Shown in pieces: positions 61,693 to 64,000 of a DNA stretch of 64,000 nucleotides. How positions within the stretch are numbered: position 1 is the stretch's first letter; each line of letters starts with the position of its first letter. A program made the position numbers and the translations under genes. The notes beneath the pieces are model-generated. The model did not search any database. It was given only the letters and a program-made list of their open reading frames with translations, and was not told the DNA's origin. The stretch is from Drosophila miranda (Eukaryota > Arthropoda > Insecta > Diptera > Drosophilidae): positions 16,758,913-16,822,912 of the forward strand of contig NC_046677.1 in NCBI RefSeq assembly GCF_003369915.1, given 5' to 3'.

Positions 61693-62493
61693 CGAGGGGG
61701 AACGTTGTGAGTTGCTGCGGACACCGCAACTCTACAGTTATACCCGATACTAAGTCAGTATGGCTCTCCTCCGGCAGACGCCGCTAATATTGAACCACAC
61801 GACAAAGAGTGCGTGCGAGAGAGACAGAAAATCAGTCTGAGCGTGACGTCGGGGGCTGCGTAGCCAGTGCAAATTGATTTGTTCCTTTTGGCTATAATGA
61901 TCTGATCTGATCCAGATTGAGCAATCTGATAGATATGTTCATTATCTATGATTCTGCGTTTTTAGTTTTCCCGAATGTGCAATATTGTGGATGCAACAGA
62001 TTTTCGTTCTTTGTGGGGGCGGAAAAGGGTGGGGCGAAATTCTGAGATATACGTTTTATAGTGAGATCTAACAGAAGTGCGGATACCAAATTTGGTTACT
62101 CTAGCCTTAATAGTCTCTGAGATTTGTGGATGCCCCAGATTTTCGTCCTTTGCGGGGGCGGAAGGGGGTGTGGTGAAATTTGGACACGAAACGGTCAAGG
62201 TCCGATATCACAGGAGTGTGGATACCAAATTTGGTTGCTCTGGATCTTATAGGTTCTAAGATCCTTGAACTCATATTTTGCAATTGGCAAAACCGACCAT
62301 GAAATCTGTGTGTTAGAGAGAGACAGAGCGAGAAAGAATGAAATTGTTTTCTTGATTCTGGCTATAATAATTATACGATCTGGTTGAGATCTTACATTCT
62401 AAAAAATATAGTCATCCTCTACGATTCTGCGGTTTTATCGTACCTTTAAAAATGTGGATGCCACAGATTTTCGTCCTTTGTGGGGACGGAAGT
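61693..62493 (+). mobile_element. Helitron-like element H5, 3' half deleted
   Basis: The element starts cgagggggaacg and follows the H1 type up to the third internal G-rich block. It then stops inside it (tggggacggaagt) and joins arm-homologous sequence (tgtccactaatg). The last 300 or so bases, including the microsatellite and the tail, are missing, as are about 390 bases of adjacent arm DNA that exist at 6720-7110. Confidence 0.8.
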
Positions 62494-62788
62494 TGTCCAC
62501 TAATGAACGGCGCTGCCCATAAACAAACATCAACGGCATAACGGAGTACACAGCCGCGAACATCGGGTTGCCCAAAATACAGTTCGTGCCGGCCACAAAA
62601 TTGCATTTAAGTTTGTCTCGAAAATTTACGCTCTCAGTCCTACACCCCTATGAAGCCCCAAAGTATAAGTGGGAGGGCAGAGGGAACTGGCAATTGAATC
62701 TAGTGCGTGGAGCTGTTCTCTTTGTACTCTTGCAGAGGGAACATAAGAGTATCTAACACTTCTTCGACCCACAAAGTATTCTCCTAAT

Positions 62789-63899
62789 TATACCCGATAC
62801 TCAAAATGAGTATTGGGGTATATTAGATTTGTGGTAAAAGTGGATGTGTGTAACGTCCAGAAGGAATCGTTTCCGACCCCATAAAGTATATACATAAATG
62901 CTTGATCAGCATCAATAGCCGAGTCGATTGAGCCCTGTCTGTCTGTCCGTCCGTCCGTCCGTCCGTCTGTCCGTCCCCTTCAGCGCCTAGTGCTCAAAGA
63001 CTATAAGAGCTAGAGCAACGATGTTTTGGATTCAGACTTCTGTGATATGTCACTGCTACAAAAATATTTCAAAACTTCGCCCCGCCCACTTCCGCCCCCA
63101 CAAAGGACGAAAATCTGTGGCATCCACAATTTTAAAGATATGAGAAAAGCAAAAACGTAGAATTGTAGAGAATAACCATATCTTTAAGACTGCGGAATCT
63201 GAATTGGATCGTATTATTATTATAGCCAGCATCAAGAAAACAATTTAATTTTTTCTCGCCCTGTCTCTCTCTAACACACACGTAGCATAGGCGGCTTTGC
63301 TTAGAGTAAAACATTAGCGCCTAGATCTCAGAGACTACAAAAGCTAGAGCAACCAAATTTGGTATCCACACTCCTAATATATCGGACCGAGACGAGTTTG
63401 TTTCAAAATTTCGCCACACCCCCTTCCGCCCCCGCAAAGGACGAAAATCTGGGGATATTCAAAAATCTCAGAGACTATTAAGGCTAGAGTAACCAAATTT
63501 GGTATCCGCACTCCTGTTAGATCTCACTTTAAAACGTATATCTCAGAATTTCGCCCCACCCCCTTCCGCCCCCACAAAGGACGAAAATCTGTTGCATCCA
63601 CAATATTGCAGATTCGAGAAAACTAAAAACGCAGAATCATAGATAATGACCATATCTATCAGACTGCTGAATCTGGATCAGATCGGATCATTTTTATACC
63701 CAAAAGGAACAAATCAATTTGCACTGGCTACGCAGCGCCCGACGTCACGCTCAGACTGATTTTCTGTCTCTCTCGCACGCACTCCTTGTCGTGTCGTTTA
63801 ATATTAGCGGCGTCTGCCGGAGGAGAGCCATACTGACTTAGTATCGGGTATAACTGTAGAGTTGCGGTGTCCGCAGCAACTCACAACGTTCCCCCTCGT
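62789..63899 (-). mobile_element. Helitron-like element H6 (subfamily B)
   Basis: Full length (about 1.1 kb), in inverted orientation to H5, with 295 bases of arm sequence between them. It shares with H3 the block containing cgtagcataggcggctttg. A TCCG microsatellite lies at 62943-62976. It is absent from the matching left-arm position near 6.2 kb. Confidence 0.8.
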
Positions 63900-64000
63900 T
63901 TTACTTCAGTTTAATTATAGTCCTAGCTGTCGTCCTCAGCACTCATGGTATATTTAGTATTACAATTTGTTAAACACTTCAAATAATTCAATATAAGGCG
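63900..64000. other. Arm sequence running off the window edge
   Basis: In reverse complement these bases align loosely with 6095-6190 of the left arm, sharing ttgtttaacaaat. The duplication probably continues beyond the window. Confidence 0.45.

Larger units (their letters stand above)
49198..64000 (-). repeat. Right arm of the giant imperfect inverted duplication
   Basis: This is the reverse-complement partner of 6095-22436. Its inner edge is near 49198, just beyond the last clear match to 22425-22436. Homology still appears at the window's right edge: a shared 13-mer, ttgtttaacaaat, occurs on the minus strand near 63967-63979 and at 6114-6126, so the duplication probably runs past 64000. 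Right-only material includes the foldback element (54.41-56.28 kb), Helitrons H5 and H6, about 1.1 kb at 51310-52440, about 1.8 kb at 52560-54410, and about 1.2 kb at 58610-59840. The arm has no copy of the ZAD gene or of the LOA retrotransposon, so those insertions or losses postdate the duplication. Confidence 0.9.

Overview
This is an eukaryotic, AT-rich, intron- and transposon-rich window that looks like Drosophila, most probably the obscura group. The reasons are a ZAD-C2H2 zinc-finger gene (an insect-expanded family), a LOA/Bilbo-type non-LTR retrotransposon, and six 1-kb Helitron-like (DINE-1/ISY/mini-me type) elements with GTCY/GGAC microsatellites. The species call is inference. There are no bacterial-type genes, and coding density is very low.

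The dominant feature is a very large imperfect inverted duplication. The left arm (about 6.1-22.4 kb) reappears in reverse complement as the right arm (about 49.2 kb to the right edge of the window), around a 26.8-kb single-copy spacer. I found it by reading matching blocks in both halves. The blocks are collinear and clearly similar by eye, but each arm has its own insertions and deletions. Only the left arm has the LOA element, two Helitrons and the ZAD gene. Only the right arm has a 1.9-kb foldback element, two other Helitrons and a 1.2-kb GC-rich stretch.

Layout: 1-6.1 kb shows no supported gene. The left arm then holds Helitron H1 (8.5-9.6 kb), a decayed zinc-knuckle-like pseudogene (12.1-12.4 kb), a five-exon ZAD zinc-finger gene on the minus strand (12.7-14.0 kb), a 66-bp dead LINE tail with a perfect 14-bp target duplication (14.2 kb), an inactivated LOA-like retrotransposon (15.8-20.3 kb) and Helitron H2. 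The spacer starts with H3 beside the arm edge and carries H4 (33.6-34.7 kb). Its few candidate minus-strand exons lie at 29.6, 32.3, 35.5 and 39.9-41.5 kb; the rest reads as intron or intergenic DNA. The right arm holds a small plus-strand two-exon candidate (54.1-54.4 kb), the foldback element (54.4-56.3 kb), the second pseudogene copy (56.3-57.3 kb) and Helitrons H5 and H6.

The only gene I regard as well supported is the ZAD-C2H2 gene. Its five exons join in phase to give 360 codons. The other exon calls rest on splice signals, open frames and phase agreement, and are marked low confidence. No tRNA, rRNA or CRISPR was found.
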